Source: Streptomyces tardus (GTDB lineage Bacteria; Actinomycetota; Actinomycetes; Streptomycetales; Streptomycetaceae). Taken from it: a stretch of 64,000 bases of DNA. The DNA is taken from NCBI RefSeq assembly GCF_018101125.2, contig NZ_JAELVF020000004.1, forward strand, positions 648,561-712,560, written 5' to 3'. The notes under the pieces were generated by a model, which saw only the letters and a program-made list of their open reading frames with translations, was not told where the DNA came from and did no database searches. Of this stretch, positions 1-7,010 are shown piece by piece; position 1 is the first letter of the stretch, and every line of letters begins with the position of its first letter. Both the position numbers and the translations under genes were made by a program.

Positions 1-132
1 AAGGCCGGCTCACTGCCCGTCACCGAGGCGCTGGCCGGCGAGATCTTCTCGCTGCCGATGTACCCGGCCCTCGACCCCGACCGCCAGGACAAGGTCGTCC
101 ACGCGGTGCGCGAAGTCCTGGAGACCCTCTGA
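1..132 (+). CDS. DegT/DnrJ/EryC1-type sugar aminotransferase, C-terminal fragment
   Basis: Only the last 43 codons are inside the window, ending with TGA at 130-132. The reading includes FSLPMYPALDPDRQDKVV followed by a helical tail. The F-S-L-P-M-Y/H-P-x-L segment is the usual C-terminal signature of PLP-dependent nucleotide-sugar aminotransferases that convert keto-deoxysugars to amino sugars. The gene downstream is an RmlC-type sugar epimerase, which fits an amino-deoxysugar operon. The catalytic lysine is outside the window, so family membership rests on this short segment and on context. Confidence 0.7.
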   Translation, partial: KAGSLPVTEALAGEIFSLPMYPALDPDRQDKVVHAVREVLETL

Positions 133-233
133 ACCACCCGGCCGGCGACCGCAGTCGGGTCGCGGGTCCGGTCCACCGCAGCAGTCCAGCCCACCGCAGC
201 AGTCCAGTCCCACACCGAGTCACGGGAGCAGTG

Positions 234-842
234 ATGGAAGCACGGCCACTCGCGGTCGAAGGCGCGATCGAGTTCACTCCGCGCGTCTTCCCCGACGCAC
301 GCGGGCAGTTCCTCTCGCCGTACCAGGAGGAGGCGTTCACCCGCGCGCACGGGAGCCCGCTCTTCCCCGTCGCGCAGACCAACCACAGCGTGTCCCGGCA
401 GGGCGTGGTGCGCGGTGTCCACTACACCCTCACGCCTCCCGGCACCGCGAAGTACGTCTACTGCGCCCGCGGCAGCGCGCTCGACATCGTGGTCGACATA
501 CGGGTCGGCTCGCCCACCTTCGGCAGGTGCGACTCGGTCCTGATGGACCAGCAGCACCACCGCGCCAGCTACATCCCGGTCGGCTTCGGCCACGCCTTCG
601 TGGCGCTGGAGGACGACACCGTCATGTCGTACATGCTCTCCGACAGCTATGTGCCGGCCAACGAACTCGCCCTGGACTTCCTGGACCCCGCGCTGAACCT
701 GCCGCTGCCCAGCGGCGTCGAGCCGGTGCTCTCGGACCGGGACCGCGCCGCTCCCACCCTGGAGGAGGCCCGCGAGCGCGGGCTGCTCCCGGAGTACGAC
801 CACTGCCTGCGCATCGAGAAGAGCCGGCACTCCGGCTCCTAG
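234..842 (+). CDS. dTDP-4-keto-6-deoxyhexose 3,5- (or 5-) epimerase, RmlC family
   Basis: A 202-residue protein, normal length for RmlC cupin epimerases. It epimerises C5 and/or C3 of a dTDP-4-keto-6-deoxyhexose on the way to an L-sugar. Visible signatures are FPDARGQFLSPY near the N-terminus, RGVHYT holding the conserved catalytic His, and YIPVGFGHAF in the cupin core. The G-V-H-Y-T form resembles antibiotic deoxysugar epimerases rather than rhamnose RmlC. Two starts are possible, GTG 231 and ATG 234. The GGGAG at 224-228 sits at a better distance from ATG 234. It lies 98 bases after the aminotransferase and is probably co-transcribed with it. Confidence 0.85.
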   Translation: MEARPLAVEGAIEFTPRVFPDARGQFLSPYQEEAFTRAHGSPLFPVAQTNHSVSRQGVVRGVHYTLTPPGTAKYVYCARGSALDIVVDIRVGSPTFGRCDSVLMDQQHHRASYIPVGFGHAFVALEDDTVMSYMLSDSYVPANELALDFLDPALNLPLPSGVEPVLSDRDRAAPTLEEARERGLLPEYDHCLRIEKSRHSGS

Positions 843-946
843 CACCGGCTCCCGGCACCTGCTCCGCCGGTCGGCACCCGCCGGGCCGGCGGCACCGAAC
901 CCCCACCCTTCGCACCGCACCACCCGAACCGAGAGAGGCCCAACCC

Positions 947-1795
947 ATGAGCGAGACCGCCCAGAAGCTGCCCGTGCCCGGAGACGTCGGCAAGCTCTAC
1001 GACCGGCTGACCGTGAGCGCGATGAGCGACGGCACCTTCAACACCAACGTCCACATCGGCTACTGGGACACCCCCGACTCCACCGCCACCATCGAGGAGG
1101 CGATGGACCGGCTCACCGACGTCTTCATCGAGCGGCTGAAGGTCGACGAGAACTCCCACGTCCTGGACCTCGGTTGCGGCGTCGGCGGGCCCGGACTGCG
1201 GCTGGTCGAGCGCACCGGCGCGCGGCTGACCGGCATCAGCATCAGCCAGGAGCAGATCAAGGCCGCCAACCGGCTCGCCGCCGAGGCCGGAGCCTCCGAG
1301 CGCGCCGTCTTCCAGCACGCCGACGCGATGAAGCTGGACTTCCCCGACGACTCCTTCGACGCCGTGATGGCGCTGGAGTCGCTGTGCCACATGCCCGACC
1401 GCGAGCAGGTGCTCCGCGAGGTGCGGCGGGTCCTGCGTCCGGGCGGCCGGCTGGTCCTCACCGACATCTTCGAGCGCTTCCCGCGCAAGGAGGTCCGCCA
1501 CGAGGGCATCGACAAGTTCTGCGAGGGCCTGATGTCCACCACGGCCGACCTCGAGGACTACATCCCGATGCTGCACCGCGCCGGGCTGCGCTCGCTGGCC
1601 GTGGTCGACGTCACCGAGGAGACCACGCTGCGCCTGGCCGACGAGGTCGCCAAGCTCGGCGCGGTCGAGGACCGCCCGGTGGCCCTGGACGAGGGCAACT
1701 TCTTCGACGACGGCACCTTCAAGCCGTCCGACCTGGAGGGAGTCGACGACTTCGGCTGCCTGCTGGTCACCGCAGAGCGTCCGAAGACCGCGTGA
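947..1795 (+). CDS. SAM-dependent methyltransferase, RebM-like (probable sugar O- or C-methyltransferase)
   Basis: 282 residues with a class I methyltransferase core. SAM-binding motif I is VLDLGCGVGGPGLRL (about residues 72-86), motif II lies near DAVMALESLCHMPD, and motif III is VLRPGGRLVLTDIF. The N-terminal VHIGYWD and the GISISQEQI segment match small-molecule methyltransferases such as RebM that act on glycosides. With an aminotransferase and an epimerase upstream, a tailoring role on an amino-deoxysugar is likely but not shown. ATG 947 is preceded by GAGAGAGG with normal spacing. A strong hairpin follows the stop at 1826-1870. Confidence 0.82.
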   Translation: MSETAQKLPVPGDVGKLYDRLTVSAMSDGTFNTNVHIGYWDTPDSTATIEEAMDRLTDVFIERLKVDENSHVLDLGCGVGGPGLRLVERTGARLTGISISQEQIKAANRLAAEAGASERAVFQHADAMKLDFPDDSFDAVMALESLCHMPDREQVLREVRRVLRPGGRLVLTDIFERFPRKEVRHEGIDKFCEGLMSTTADLEDYIPMLHRAGLRSLAVVDVTEETTLRLADEVAKLGAVEDRPVALDEGNFFDDGTFKPSDLEGVDDFGCLLVTAERPKTA

Positions 1796-1825
1796 GGCCC
1801 ACGCCCCACCCGGCGTAGCGGGCGG

Positions 1826-1870
1826 CGGCCGGTGTGCCGGGAGGGATGGGCTCTCCCGGCACACCGGCCG
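1826..1870 (+). terminator. Strong intrinsic hairpin after the methyltransferase gene
   Basis: Perfect 18-bp inverted repeat (1826-1843 and 1853-1870) with a 9-base loop, 31 bases after the methyltransferase stop. There is no T-run, as is usual in Streptomyces. It suggests that the next gene has its own promoter or is read by partial read-through. Confidence 0.75.
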
Positions 1871-1966
1871 CCCCGGGTGCGCCGACCACCCGGCGCGCGC
1901 GGCGAGTTTGCCGCGGCTGCCGGGCCCGCAGGAGCTGGACGGAAGCAGGAGAGAGGAAGAGAGCAG

Positions 1967-3670
1967 ATGACGCGTTCCGATGAGTGGACCGACGTGCTGA
2001 TCGTGGGCGGAGGCCCGGTCGGGATGGCGTTGGCGCTCGACCTGAAGTACCGGGGGATCGACTGCGTGATCGCCGACGCCGGCAACGGCGAGGTCAGGCA
2101 CCCCAAAGTCAGTACGATCGGCCCCCGTTCGATGGAGCTGTTCCGCAGGTGGGGAGTGGCCGACGCCGTGCGCAACGCCGGCTGGCCGGCCGACCACCCG
2201 CTGGACATCGCCTGGGTGACCCAGGTCGGCGGGCACGAGGTGTTCCGCTACCGCCGCGGCACCGCCGCCGACCGCCCCGCCTTCGCGCACACCCCCGAGC
2301 CGGACCAGATCTGCCCGGCCCACTGGCTCAACCCGGTGCTCACCAAGGCCGTCGGCGTCCATCCGAACGGGCCGCTGCGGCTGCGCACCACCGTCGACGA
2401 CGTGACCGACGGCGAGGACCGTGTGACGGCCACCGTCACCGACCACGCGAGCGGCACCACCCACACCCTGCACGCCCGCTACCTGGTCGCCTGCGACGGC
2501 GCGTCCTCCCCGATCCGCCGCTCCTGCGGCATCGACGCCCCCGCCCGGCACCGCAAGCAGATCTTCCGCAACATCCTCTTCCGCGCCCCGGAACTGGCCC
2601 AACAGCTCGGCGACCGTGCCGCGTTGGTGTACTTCCTGATGCTCTCCACCACGCTGCGCTTCCCGCTGCGCTCGCTCAACGGCAGCGACCTGTTCAACCT
2701 GGTGGTCGGAGTCGACCCGGACACCATCGACGACGAGAACTCCGCCGGCCGGGCCGACGCCCTGTCCCTGGTCAAGGACGCGCTCGCGGTCGACACACCG
2801 GTCGAGCTGCTGAGCGACGGCGAGTGGCATCTGACCCACCGTGTCGCCGACCGCTACCGTGCCGGTCGCGTCTTCCTCTCCGGCGACGCCGCCCACACCC
2901 TCTCGCCCTCCGGCGGTTTCGGTCTCAACACCGGCATCGCGGACGCGGCCGACCTCGGCTGGAAGCTCGCCGCCACCCTCCGGGGCTGGGGCGGCGACCA
3001 CCTGCTCGACACCTACGACGCCGACCGCAGGCCGATCGCGGTTCAGAGCCTGGAGGAGGCCAACGCCAACCTGGAGCGCACCATGCGCCGCGAGGTTCCC
3101 CCGGAGATCCACCTCGACGGGCCCGAGGGCGAGCAGGCGCGCGCCGCGATGGCCGACCGTCTGCGGAACAGCGGTGCACCGAGGGAGTTCGACGCCCCGC
3201 AGATCCACTTCGGACTGCGTTACCGCTCCTCGGCGATCGTCGAGGACCCCCGGGTACCGGTCCGCGAGGGCAAGCCCGACGAGGACTGGCGGCCCGGCAG
3301 CGAGCCCGGCTACCGCGCCGCCCACGCCTGGTGGGACGACTCCACCTCCACCCTCGACCTCTTCGGCCGCGGCTACGTCCTGCTCGGATTCGGCCCGGAC
3401 GGAGCCGGCGGCGGCGCCGGCGGTGCGGACGGCGGCGGCACCGCCGGACTGGAGCGTGCCTTTGCCGAGCGCGGCGTCCCGCTGGCGGTGCACCGGAGCC
3501 GGGCGGCCGGCACCACCGGCGGCACCGACCGCGACGTGCTCGCCTCGCTCTACGAGAGGCGTTGGGTGCTGGTGCGTCCCGACGGCCACGTCGCCTGGCG
3601 CGGTGACGAACTGCCCGACGAGCCGGGCGAGTTCGCCGACACCGTACGGGGGCACCTGCCCGTGGCGTGA
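1967..3670 (+). CDS. FAD-dependent class A aromatic-type monooxygenase with thioredoxin-like C-terminus
   Basis: 567 residues. The N-terminal GxGxxG fold (VLIVGGGPVGMALAL, about residues 10-24) binds FAD, and GDAAHTLSPSGGFGLNTG near residue 307 is the second FAD motif of PheA/TfdB/MhpA-type hydroxylases. The last ~100 residues, ending in WVLVRPDGHVAWRG, form the thioredoxin-like domain of the longer members. The enzyme should insert oxygen into an activated ring or enol using NAD(P)H and O2. The substrate is unknown; position suggests tailoring of a glycosylated natural product. ATG 1967 follows GGAAGAGAGC. A Gly/Ala-rich insertion lies at about residues 485-500. Confidence 0.82.
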   Translation: MTRSDEWTDVLIVGGGPVGMALALDLKYRGIDCVIADAGNGEVRHPKVSTIGPRSMELFRRWGVADAVRNAGWPADHPLDIAWVTQVGGHEVFRYRRGTAADRPAFAHTPEPDQICPAHWLNPVLTKAVGVHPNGPLRLRTTVDDVTDGEDRVTATVTDHASGTTHTLHARYLVACDGASSPIRRSCGIDAPARHRKQIFRNILFRAPELAQQLGDRAALVYFLMLSTTLRFPLRSLNGSDLFNLVVGVDPDTIDDENSAGRADALSLVKDALAVDTPVELLSDGEWHLTHRVADRYRAGRVFLSGDAAHTLSPSGGFGLNTGIADAADLGWKLAATLRGWGGDHLLDTYDADRRPIAVQSLEEANANLERTMRREVPPEIHLDGPEGEQARAAMADRLRNSGAPREFDAPQIHFGLRYRSSAIVEDPRVPVREGKPDEDWRPGSEPGYRAAHAWWDDSTSTLDLFGRGYVLLGFGPDGAGGGAGGADGGGTAGLERAFAERGVPLAVHRSRAAGTTGGTDRDVLASLYERRWVLVRPDGHVAWRGDELPDEPGEFADTVRGHLPVA

Positions 3671-4068
3671 GCCGTCGCGGGAGGTGTGGTGCATCCGGCT
3701 CGGGCCGCACGCACCCCCATCGGCGAGGCGAGCGGCCCGCGACCACCGGCGTCGAGCCGGCGGTCGCGGGCCGCTCGCGGTCGCAGCCGCCCGCCGCCCC
3801 GGGGCGGCGGGCGAGGGTGCGCGCCCAGCGGCCGGCCGTGTACGGCGTACGCCGACGCATCGGTCCGCGTACGCCGCGCATCGGCTCGTACTCGCTGCTG
3901 CCGGGGCGCCCGCCGGTGCCGGGCCGACTTCGCCTGCGCGGGCCGCCCGCGGCGTCGTCAACGCGCAGGCGCGCGGCCGCAGTTGTCTGCGACCGCGCGC
4001 CCGAGCAGCGTGTCCGTCCCCCTGTCCGCCGCGCGCCCGTCGCTGTCCGCGACGGGCTCGCGAGGCCG
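3671..4068. other. 398-base intergenic region between convergent genes, hairpin rich
   Basis: No supported gene. It holds the terminator at 3729-3777 and a perfect 24-base GC palindrome at 3789-3812 with 12-base arms and no loop. Around 3840-3885 there are irregular short repeats of a GTACGCC/GTACGCG type. The rest is featureless GC-rich sequence. Confidence 0.6.
3729..3777. terminator. Hairpin terminator between convergent monooxygenase and dehydrogenase genes
   Basis: 16-bp perfect inverted repeat (3729-3744 and 3762-3777) whose 17-base loop is itself partly palindromic. It lies downstream of both the plus-strand monooxygenase (ends 3670) and the minus-strand dehydrogenase (ends 4069), so it can serve both. 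Confidence 0.7.
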
Positions 4069-5214
4069 TCAGGCGGGGGTGATGCGGCTGATGGTGCCGC
4101 CGATGGCCAGCAGGTACAGCTCGCCGTCACCGTCCTGGACGATCGAGATGACCTCGCCGCCGTTGACGCCGAGATCGCCCTCCTCGGTGACCTCGCCGTT
4201 CTCGATCCTCAGCGTGCGGGCGGTGCCGTCGCAGTAGTCGCTGTAGACGTACTGGCCCACCAGATCCGGGATGGCCGAACCGTTGTAGACGAAGCCGCCG
4301 GTCACCGAGCAGCCGAGGCCGCTGCGGTCGTACTCGAACACCGGGGGCACGTGGTTCTCGGGCTCGGTGCCGCCGCGGAAGGGGTGGGTGCCCTCCATCT
4401 CCGACCAGCCGTAGTTCTCCCCGCCCTTGCTGTCCGCGGGGGCCCAGTCGATCTCCTCCCAGTCGGTCTGGCCGACGTCGCCGATCAGCATGTCGCCGGT
4501 CGCGGAGTCGAAGGAGAACCGCCAGGGGTTGCGCAGGCCGTAGGACCAGATCTCGTCCTTCGCCTCGGCGTTGTCGACGAAGGGGTTGTCCTCCGGTATG
4601 GAGTACGGGTCGCCGCCGCTGGGGTCGATGCGCAGGATCTTGCCGAGCAGGGTGTCCAGGCTCTGGCCGTGGCCGTGCGGGTCGCCGCCCGAGCCGCCGT
4701 CGCCGAAGGCGATGTAGAGGTAGCCGTCCGGCCCGAATTTGATGTCACCGCCGTTGTGGTTGCTGTACGGCTGCTCCTGGGTGAGGACGGTGCGTCGCGA
4801 CTCCTGGTCCAGCGCGCCGTCGACGACTGCGAACTCGTCGATGGTGCTGGTGCCCTCGAGGTCGGTGTAGGAGATGTAGAAGTGCGCGAGGTCGTGGTCG
4901 AAGGCGATGCCGAGCAGGCCGCGCTCGGCATCGATGGTGGTCTCCTCGCTGATGTCGAGCACCGGCTCGCCGAGACCGCCGTCGCTCAGCACCCGTACGG
5001 TGCCCGCGCGTTCGGCGATCCACAGCGAGTCGTCGGGGCCCGGGGCGCCGGCGGTGGGGCTCTCGGCGTCCGCCACTTCCTCCAGCGCCACCTGCGCGGC
5101 CCGGGCGGCCTGCGGCGGGGAGGCGGGCTCGTCGGCGTACGCGGACGCTGTCCCGAGGGAGGCGACCAGACAGGCGGCGGCCAGAACCGCCGAACTCTTC
5201 TTGCCGAACTTCAC
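4069..5214 (-). CDS. Secreted PQQ-dependent glucose/sorbosone dehydrogenase-family protein
   Basis: 381 residues starting at GTG 5214, chosen because GAGAGG sits about six bases upstream and the reading opens with a classical signal peptide (VKFGKKSSAVLAAACL through ASAYADE). The body is the six-bladed beta-propeller of the GSDH family: GLLGIAFDHDL, NHNGGDIKFGPDGYLY, FGDGGSGGDPHG, GKILRIDP and YGLRNPWRFSFD. The family oxidises sugars or aldehydes outside the cell with PQQ, although many actinobacterial members have no proven cofactor or substrate. It is divergent from the snapalysin gene and shares with it a control region holding a palindrome and a dre-like element. Confidence 0.85.
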   Translation of the reverse strand: MKFGKKSSAVLAAACLVASLGTASAYADEPASPPQAARAAQVALEEVADAESPTAGAPGPDDSLWIAERAGTVRVLSDGGLGEPVLDISEETTIDAERGLLGIAFDHDLAHFYISYTDLEGTSTIDEFAVVDGALDQESRRTVLTQEQPYSNHNGGDIKFGPDGYLYIAFGDGGSGGDPHGHGQSLDTLLGKILRIDPSGGDPYSIPEDNPFVDNAEAKDEIWSYGLRNPWRFSFDSATGDMLIGDVGQTDWEEIDWAPADSKGGENYGWSEMEGTHPFRGGTEPENHVPPVFEYDRSGLGCSVTGGFVYNGSAIPDLVGQYVYSDYCDGTARTLRIENGEVTEEGDLGVNGGEVISIVQDGDGELYLLAIGGTISRITPA

Positions 5215-5362
5215 TGTGTTCCTCTCTGACCGGCGGCGGTGGGGGCGAGTGGGGAGAGGAGAAACCGCCGGGCTGCCGGCAGCGGCACATCCGGCAGGGG
5301 TGGGCGCGTGGCGGGTTCGGGTGGGGCCGTCGGCCGTTGTCGACAGTACCGAGGACCACCTG

Positions 5363-5378
5363 CTTGGCATAGACCAAT
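5363..5378. promoter_or_regulatory. Weak DasR-type (dre-like) operator
   Basis: Plus-strand CTTGGCATAGACCAAT matches 11 of 16 positions of the recalled dre consensus A(C/G)TGGTCTAGACCA(C/G)T and has an intact TAGACCA half. It lies about 150 bases upstream of the dehydrogenase start and about 265 upstream of the protease. It is the weakest of four such sites in this window. Confidence 0.4.
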
Positions 5379-5445
5379 GCAGGCGCTTTCCTCCACCCGG
5401 TGCCGCGCTCCGTCCCGGCACCGGTCCGTAGTGTGAGATAGGTGC

Positions 5446-5472
5446 CAACTCCCTTTAATTCAAAGGGAGTTG
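5446..5472. promoter_or_regulatory. 27-base perfect palindrome, likely operator
   Basis: Arms CAACTCCCTTT and AAAGGGAGTTG (11 bp, perfect) flank AATTC. It lies between divergent genes, 172 bases upstream of the protease start, where a terminator would serve neither gene. An operator is therefore more likely. In known snapalysin loci a LysR activator gene is divergent, but no such gene is present here. Confidence 0.55.
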
Positions 5473-5643
5473 AATGCACAAACTGATGCGGTGAGACGTC
5501 TTGGCGACCGCTCCCGGCGCCGGTACTGTGCGGTCCGATCCAACAACGGGTAGCAGTTCGGGCCCGGCTCGTGCGATGTCGTCCAGGGCCCGAACCATCG
5601 CGGACGATGTCCTCCCCCCACTAGTCGAGGAGACGTCGACACC

Positions 5644-6171
5644 ATGTCGAAACTGGTTCGAAGACTCGTCACCCCCTTCCTCGCGGTCGCGATGGCGTTC
5701 GCCTTCGCCGGCACCGCAAGTGCCGTGGCGCCGGGCAGCACCGCCCACGCCACGATCGTGTCCGACGCCGGCGACGGCTTCGCCACCGGCAACCTCACCG
5801 ACGCCGCCCCTCCGGCCAAGGGTGAGGCCAAGAAGACCAAGGCAGCCTGGAGCTACCACATCACCGCCTCCTGCGCCGGCATGGAGGCCCCGATCCGTCA
5901 GGGCGCCAACTTCTGGGGCGAGGCCAACGAGACGCCCTCCAGCGGCACTCCGGTCGAGTGCACCGGCGGTTACGTCCAGGGCTGCGGCGATGCCACCAAC
6001 GTGGTCGGCTGCAACTGGGGCCAGGGCCAGCGCATCATGCTCTCCACCATGGTGAGCGACTTCGCGCTGCTGGCGGCGCACGAGTTCGGTCACAACTGGT
6101 ACGGCCACTCCGACCCGGGCTGCGCCAACTGGGGCAGCGCCTACGAGGTCATGCGCCCGACCATGTGCTGA
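5644..6171 (+). CDS. Snapalysin-type small secreted zinc metalloprotease (M7 family)
   Basis: 175 residues. A signal peptide of about 27 residues ends in AFAGTASAV, followed by a short propeptide-like stretch and a mature domain of about 130 residues. HEFGHNWYGHSD matches the M7 zinc motif HExxHxxGxxD: two His and the final Asp bind zinc, and Glu is catalytic. Cysteines at about residues 76, 104, 110, 119, 162 and 175 could form disulphides. Length and layout are typical of Streptomyces small neutral proteases. GAGGAG lies ten bases before ATG 5644. A hairpin follows the stop. Confidence 0.88.
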   Translation: MSKLVRRLVTPFLAVAMAFAFAGTASAVAPGSTAHATIVSDAGDGFATGNLTDAAPPAKGEAKKTKAAWSYHITASCAGMEAPIRQGANFWGEANETPSSGTPVECTGGYVQGCGDATNVVGCNWGQGQRIMLSTMVSDFALLAAHEFGHNWYGHSDPGCANWGSAYEVMRPTMC

Positions 6172-6612
6172 CCAGGTTTTCCAGCTGATTCGGCCGCTCT
6201 CGGCCTCGTCCCACCGAGGCGAACCGAGGGCGGCCGGAAGCTGTTTCGGACCGCCAGGGAGTTCTCGGGGAGCAGCAGGCGCTTCACACCACCTCCGCAT
6301 CGTCTGCCGTCGGCGATCGTCCGCCACGAGCCGCATGTGCCCGCACACGCGTCCGCGACGGGCCGCACGTGCCGCACACTCAGCCTGATGCGCGCGTCCG
6401 CGTGCCCCGAGCCGCTTCGACACTGCGACCGGCTCGCCCGGGAGCGGGGTTGCACGCTCGCGAAGGTGCGCCGAGTCAGAGGGAAGCCGTCCGCCCGCGA
6501 GTCGACGTACCTCGCGACGGTGCGCTTCCTCCTCCCTCCGGTACGGACGCCCCTCTCCGTTCCGAGACGGTGGGGGCTTTGCCGGGCGGGGGTGATCGGT
6601 CATCCTGGGCGG
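6172..6612. other. 441-base intergenic region after the protease gene
   Basis: Apart from the hairpin at 6191-6236 I see no supported gene or operator. Open frames across it have ordinary shadow composition. Confidence 0.5.
6191..6236 (+). terminator. Hairpin terminator of the snapalysin gene
   Basis: Arms 6191-6203 and 6224-6236 pair at 12 of 13 positions, with an inner CCTCG/CGAGG stem in the loop. It starts 20 bases after the protease stop. Confidence 0.65.
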
Positions 6613-6819
6613 ATGTCCTCAGCCGCCGAACTGCCCGTCGAGGTCCCGAAGGTGACCGGAACCGCCCCGGTGCCGTGCCGGATGTGCGGCCAGCCGCTGC
6701 GCGACCCGATGTCGCGCCGGTGGGGGCTGGGCAGGGACTGCCGGCGGAAGCTGCGGATGCGCCTGGCGCCCGCCCCGGAGCAGCACGAGGTCGAGCAGGA
6801 CGCGCTGCCCGGCCTGTGA
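6613..6819 (+). CDS. Small zinc-ribbon-like protein (DUF6011-type)
   Basis: 68 residues. The centre reads CRMCGQPLRDPMSRRWGLG followed by RDC: two close cysteines and a third about 20 residues on, in a very basic context. This resembles the short DUF6011-type proteins common in actinobacteria, whose function is not known; metal or nucleic-acid binding is only a guess. ATG 6613 was chosen because it begins the conserved reading; longer in-frame starts add only low-complexity shadow sequence. The upstream ribosome site is weak (GGGCGG, very close). Confidence 0.6.
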   Translation: MSSAAELPVEVPKVTGTAPVPCRMCGQPLRDPMSRRWGLGRDCRRKLRMRLAPAPEQHEVEQDALPGL

Positions 6820-6860
6820 CGAGGCGTCGCCGCAGGCGCGTACGTCCCCGTGTCGTACGC

Positions 6861-6913
6861 CTGCCCGCCGGTGCCTGCCGGTGCCTGCCGGTGCCTGCCG
6901 GTGCCCGCCGGTG
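6861..6913. repeat. 10-bp tandem repeat, five copies
   Basis: Unit GTGCCTGCCG or close variants, repeated every ten bases from 6861 to 6910 with a partial sixth unit. The three middle copies are identical. It lies in the gap between the small zinc-ribbon gene and the convergent serine hydrolase. Slippage is the probable origin. Confidence 0.8.
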
Positions 6914-7010
6914 AGCGTCCGCGATCTCCCGAGCCCGCTTCGGCGTCGCGCAGTCGACCGCCGCCCGCTCCCGCACGCGACGGCCGCGCCCAACTCCCGT
7001 ACGGGGCCCC

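Larger units (their letters stand above)
5215..5643. other. 429-base divergent control region between dehydrogenase and protease genes
   Basis: No gene. It contains the dre-like element at 5363-5378, the AT-rich perfect palindrome at 5446-5472, and the protease ribosome site (GAGGAG, about 5628). The AT-rich patch around 5440-5480 stands out from the flanking GC-rich sequence and is the likeliest regulatory core. Confidence 0.6.

Noticed and set aside
3840..3890. GTACGC-rich sequence considered as an attachment site or integrated-element scar
   Set aside because: Only irregular short repeats, no integrase, tRNA or flanking direct repeat.
839..3961. Minus-strand open frame of 1040 codons opposite the methyltransferase and monooxygenase
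   Set aside because: Low-complexity Gly/Ala/Val/Arg reading typical of antisense frames in high-GC DNA; the plus-strand genes carry full family motifs.
6861..6913. Regularly spaced repeats considered as CRISPR-like
   Set aside because: Units are 10 bp and directly adjacent with no unique spacers; simple tandem repeat.
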